NCBI GenBank assembly: GCA_965220895.1
Contig: OZ244850.1
Location: 248,001 to 312,000, forward strand
Reading direction: 5' to 3'
Length of the DNA: 64,000 bases
DNA from: WTFY01 sp965220895
Lineage (GTDB): Bacteria > Pseudomonadota > Gammaproteobacteria > UBA4575
Positions 61,245 to 64,000 of this stretch are shown here, piece by piece. The notes under the pieces are model-generated. The model saw only the letters and a list, made by a program, of their open reading frames with translations. It was not told where the DNA came from and searched no databases. Each line of letters opens with the position of its first letter. Position 1 is the first letter of the stretch. A program made the position numbers and the translations under genes.

Positions 61245-62759
61245 TCAGTACCTGAGGTTGGGCAGTTGTGCCTGCTGCAGCAAATGGGCCACCGAGGCGT
61301 CCATGACTTCAATCAGCGGTGCAGGCCACAGGCCGATCCAGAGCACCAGCAGCGTCAGGGTCAGCAGGCAGAAAAATTCCCTGCGATTCAGGTCGCTCAG
61401 GGCCGCCACCTGATCGTTTCCGGGCGCACCGAAGACCACGCGCTTGAGCATCCAGAGGGTATAGGCAGCGCCGAGCACCAGGGTCGATGCCGCCAGCAGG
61501 GCATACCAGACGTTGGCATCGAAGCTGGCCAGGATCACCATGAACTCGCCTACGAACCCCGATGTTCCGGGCAACCCCACATTGGCCAGTGCAAAGATGA
61601 CGAAAAACGACGCAAATTTCGGCATGCTGTTCACGACGCCCCCGTAATCGGCGATCTGCCTGCTGTGTATGCGGTCATACAGCACCCCGACACACAGGAA
61701 CAGGGCCCCGGAGATGAACCCGTGGGAGATCATCTGCACCATGCCGCCGTGCATGGCCAGCTCCGCCGAGGAGCCGGTCTTTGCAAGCAGCGCGAACACC
61801 ACGAAAAATCCCAGCGTGACAAAACCCATGTGGGCAATGGAGGAGTAGGCGATCAGCTTTTTCATGTCCTGCTGCACCAGTGCCACCAGTCCGATATAGA
61901 CGATGGCCACCAGAGAGACTGCGATAATGACCACGGCCAGCTGATCACTGGCATACGACGTGATGGGGATGGTGAAGCGCAAAAACCCGTAACCGCCCAT
62001 CTTCAGCATGATGGCCGCCAGCACCACCGAGCCCCCTGTAGGCGCCTCCACGTGCGCATCCGGCAACCAGGTGTGCACCGGCCACATGGGAATCTTCACC
62101 GCAAACGCGACCAGGAATGCGAGGAAAATCAGGTACTGTTCGCGAGCGCTCAGAGGCGTCTGCTGCAGCTGCGCGATCTCGAAGGTGCCAGCCTGCAGGT
62201 ACAGGAACACCAGAGCCACCAGCAGGAATACCGACCCCAGGAAGGTGTACAGGAAGAACTTGATCGTCGCGTACACCCTGCGCGGGCCGCCCCATATGCC
62301 GATGATCAGAAACATCGGGATCAGCATGCCTTCAAAGAATATGTAGAACAGGATGGCGTCCAGCGCGCAGAACACCCCGATCATCAGGCCTTCCAGGACC
62401 AGGAACGAGGCGAAGTATTCCGCGATGCTCCCCGATTCGATTTCCCATCCGGCAATGATCACCAGCAGGGTGATCACCGTCGTCAGCAGGATCAGCGGCA
62501 GCGAAATCCCGTCCACGCCCAGCGAGTAGTACACATTGAAAGCCTCGATCCAAGGCAGGTGCTCCCTGAACTGCATGGCGTACTGCCCGGCATCGAAGGC
62601 ATTCAGCAGCACGATGCTGGCTGCAAACGTGACCAGTGTGACCCCCAGGGCCAGCCAGCGTACCGCATGCACGGAAACCTTGCTGGCAAGGATCACCACG
62701 AGACCCCCGATGATGGGAAGCCAGATCAGCAGACTCAGTATGGGAAACGCAGCGGACAT
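61245..62759 (-). CDS. nuoM: NADH-quinone oxidoreductase subunit M
   Basis: This 504-residue protein is NuoM. IPMFLIIGIWGGPRRVYATIKFFLYTFLGSVF and PMWPVHTWLPDAHVEAPTGGSVVLAAIMLKMGGYGFLRF carry the conserved glutamate-lysine pair area, and LIAYSSIAHMGFVTLGFF the third conserved channel segment. About 14 membrane segments are present. It lies 6 bp after nuoL. Confidence 0.98.
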   Translation of the reverse strand: MSAAFPILSLLIWLPIIGGLVVILASKVSVHAVRWLALGVTLVTFAASIVLLNAFDAGQYAMQFREHLPWIEAFNVYYSLGVDGISLPLILLTTVITLLVIIAGWEIESGSIAEYFASFLVLEGLMIGVFCALDAILFYIFFEGMLIPMFLIIGIWGGPRRVYATIKFFLYTFLGSVFLLVALVFLYLQAGTFEIAQLQQTPLSAREQYLIFLAFLVAFAVKIPMWPVHTWLPDAHVEAPTGGSVVLAAIMLKMGGYGFLRFTIPITSYASDQLAVVIIAVSLVAIVYIGLVALVQQDMKKLIAYSSIAHMGFVTLGFFVVFALLAKTGSSAELAMHGGMVQMISHGFISGALFLCVGVLYDRIHSRQIADYGGVVNSMPKFASFFVIFALANVGLPGTSGFVGEFMVILASFDANVWYALLAASTLVLGAAYTLWMLKRVVFGAPGNDQVAALSDLNRREFFCLLTLTLLVLWIGLWPAPLIEVMDASVAHLLQQAQLPNLRY

Positions 62760-62765
62760 GGCAGA

Positions 62766-64000
62766 CTACAGGTACCGGACCCCGAGCAGGACCAGCAGGC
62801 CCAGGATCATCGTGAAGGCATAGTGATACAGGTAGCCGGACTGCACGTTTCGGATCCTCAGCGAACACCAGTTGACGGCCTGGGCAAAGCCGTTCACCAC
62901 CAGCCCGTCGATCAGCATCCGGTCCCCGAACGAGCTGCATACGGTGCCGACCCGGCGCGTGCCCGTGGCAAACAGTCCCTGGTAAAGTTCATCGAAGCCG
63001 TACTTGTAAAACAGCACGTTATACAGCAGGCGCAATTTGCGCTTGCCCAGTTCCGCCAGGCCCGGCTGGCGCCGGTAGACCCACCAGGCACTGAGGATTC
63101 CTGCAAACATCAGCCACACCGCAGGACCCTGGAAGCCGTGCACGACGAAGGAGCCCAGGCCATGGTAATGGGATTGGAGCTCGGCCACCGCACCATGGTG
63201 ATCCAGCACCCGCAGGCTGTCGCCGAAATAATCCCCGAACACGAGCGGGCCGATGAACAGCCCGGCGAACACCGAGGGGATGGCCAGCAGGACCAGGGGC
63301 ACGGTGATCACTGCGGGAGACTCGGTGATGCGGCCCACGACCTTTCCGCGGTCCGGACTTTCCCCGTGAAAGGTCAGAAACAGCAGCCGAAACGAGTAAA
63401 ACGCCGTGATGAACACGCCTGCGGTGACCAGGATATACGCCAGTCCCGCCCCCGGAAGATCGGAATAATGCACGGCCTCGATGATGGCGTCCTTGGAGAA
63501 AAACCCGGAAAAGCCCGGGAACCCGACCAGGGCCAGGGTACCGATCAGGGCGGTCCAGTACGTCACCGGCATGCGCTCTCGCAGCCCGCCCATCTTGCGC
63601 ATGTCCTGCTCGTGATGAAGGGCCACGATTACCGAACCTGCCGCCAGGAACAGCAGGGCCTTGAAGAAGGCATGCGTGAACAGGTGAAAGATGGCAATCG
63701 AGTAGGCCGAGGCGCCCAGTGCCACGGTCATGTAACCCAGCTGTGACAGGGTCGAGTAGGCCACCACCCGCTTGATGTCGTTTTGCACGATCCCCACCAG
63801 GCCCATGAAAAACGCGGTCAGCGCACCGATGACCAGGATCACCGACAGCGCCACATCGCTGAACTCGAACAGCGGCGACATGCGCGCCACCATGAAGATT
63901 CCGGCCGTGACCATGGTCGCGGCGTGGATGAGTGCGGAGATCGGCGTGGGTCCCTCCATGGAGTCCGGCAGCCACACATGCAGGGGGACCTGTGCGGACT
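62766..64000 (-). CDS. nuoL: NADH-quinone oxidoreductase subunit L (5' end outside the window)
   Basis: At least 411 C-terminal residues of NuoL are present. The segment WLPDSMEGPTPISALIHAATMVTAGIFMVARM, at about residue 225 in the family, opens the visible part, and KRVVAYSTLSQLGYMTVALG follows. The long C-terminal amphipathic helix expected in NuoL corresponds to the region from about 63100 to 62766. The frame stays open to the window edge, so the truncation is artificial. Confidence 0.97.
   Translation of the reverse strand, partial: SAQVPLHVWLPDSMEGPTPISALIHAATMVTAGIFMVARMSPLFEFSDVALSVILVIGALTAFFMGLVGIVQNDIKRVVAYSTLSQLGYMTVALGASAYSIAIFHLFTHAFFKALLFLAAGSVIVALHHEQDMRKMGGLRERMPVTYWTALIGTLALVGFPGFSGFFSKDAIIEAVHYSDLPGAGLAYILVTAGVFITAFYSFRLLFLTFHGESPDRGKVVGRITESPAVITVPLVLLAIPSVFAGLFIGPLVFGDYFGDSLRVLDHHGAVAELQSHYHGLGSFVVHGFQGPAVWLMFAGILSAWWVYRRQPGLAELGKRKLRLLYNVLFYKYGFDELYQGLFATGTRRVGTVCSSFGDRMLIDGLVVNGFAQAVNWCSLRIRNVQSGYLYHYAFTMILGLLVLLGVRYL

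Noticed and set aside
61266..63746. 826-codon open frame on the plus strand
   Set aside because: It runs antisense to nuoM and nuoL, is rich in H, Q, R and D with no domain, and has no ribosome site.

Overview
The window is a chromosomal segment of a gammaproteobacterium, moderately GC-rich by eye. Two gene orders support this: nadB divergent from rpoE(algU)-rseA(mucA)-rseB(mucB)-mucD-lepA, as in Pseudomonas, and rimP-nusA-infB-rbfA-truB-rpsO-pnp near an initiator tRNA and the nuo operon. The genus cannot be named from the sequence. The metabolic genes point to an aerobic user of one-carbon and methylated-sulfur compounds.

Layout. 66-5262 (minus): a five-gene formylmethanofuran dehydrogenase/hydrolase operon, read FwdD-like, fhcB, fhcA, fhcD, fhcC. 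5515-7249: an outer-membrane barrel and a divergent DUF4242 protein. 7328-11597 (minus): methanethiol oxidase (mtoX) followed by SCO1, MauG-like and TlpA-like genes. 11878-15620: pterin dehydratase, folD, a small EGKCG-repeat RiPP-like precursor, a membrane protein and folP. 15656-22131: a metallo-beta-lactamase protein, lepA and the envelope-stress sigma-E operon. 22322-29497: nadB, orn, recR-ebfC-dnaX with the SRP RNA, a Kef-type antiporter and tRNA-Ser. 29594-41888: DUF1820, icd, aceA, rraA, a second metallo-beta-lactamase protein, tadA, guaA, guaB, xseA, a histone-H1-like/DksA fusion and an oxygenase-type reductase. 42376-43702: three small genes. 43739-52236: the pnp-rpsO-truB-rbfA-infB-nusA-rimP cluster. 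52473-59537: an accessory block with dimethylsulfone monooxygenase (sfnG), ribBA, a zinc-uptake operon whose porin gene is frameshifted, and a rhodanese. 59603-64000: tRNA-fMet and the distal nuo genes nuoN, nuoM and nuoL (cut by the window end).

How the genes fit together (inference from families). MtoX releases formaldehyde, sulfide and peroxide from methanethiol. SfnG releases formaldehyde and methanesulfinate from dimethylsulfone. In a tetrahydromethanopterin pathway that formaldehyde would reach formate through the Fhc complex, although fae, mtd and mch are not in the window. RibBA, directly upstream of SfnG, makes the precursor of its flavin. AceA and Icd sit at the isocitrate branch point used for glyoxylate supply.

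Most notable signals: a bacterial fhcB that keeps the cysteines expected for the [4Fe-4S] cluster and tungsto/molybdopterin, next to an archaeal-type FwdD subunit; an orphan HvfA-like metallophore precursor; an H1-like/DksA fusion with a 177-bp internal repeat; an 18-bp perfect palindrome beside the reductase promoter; a terminator/leader-ORF arrangement before rimP; and a good Zur-box match upstream of the zinc operon.
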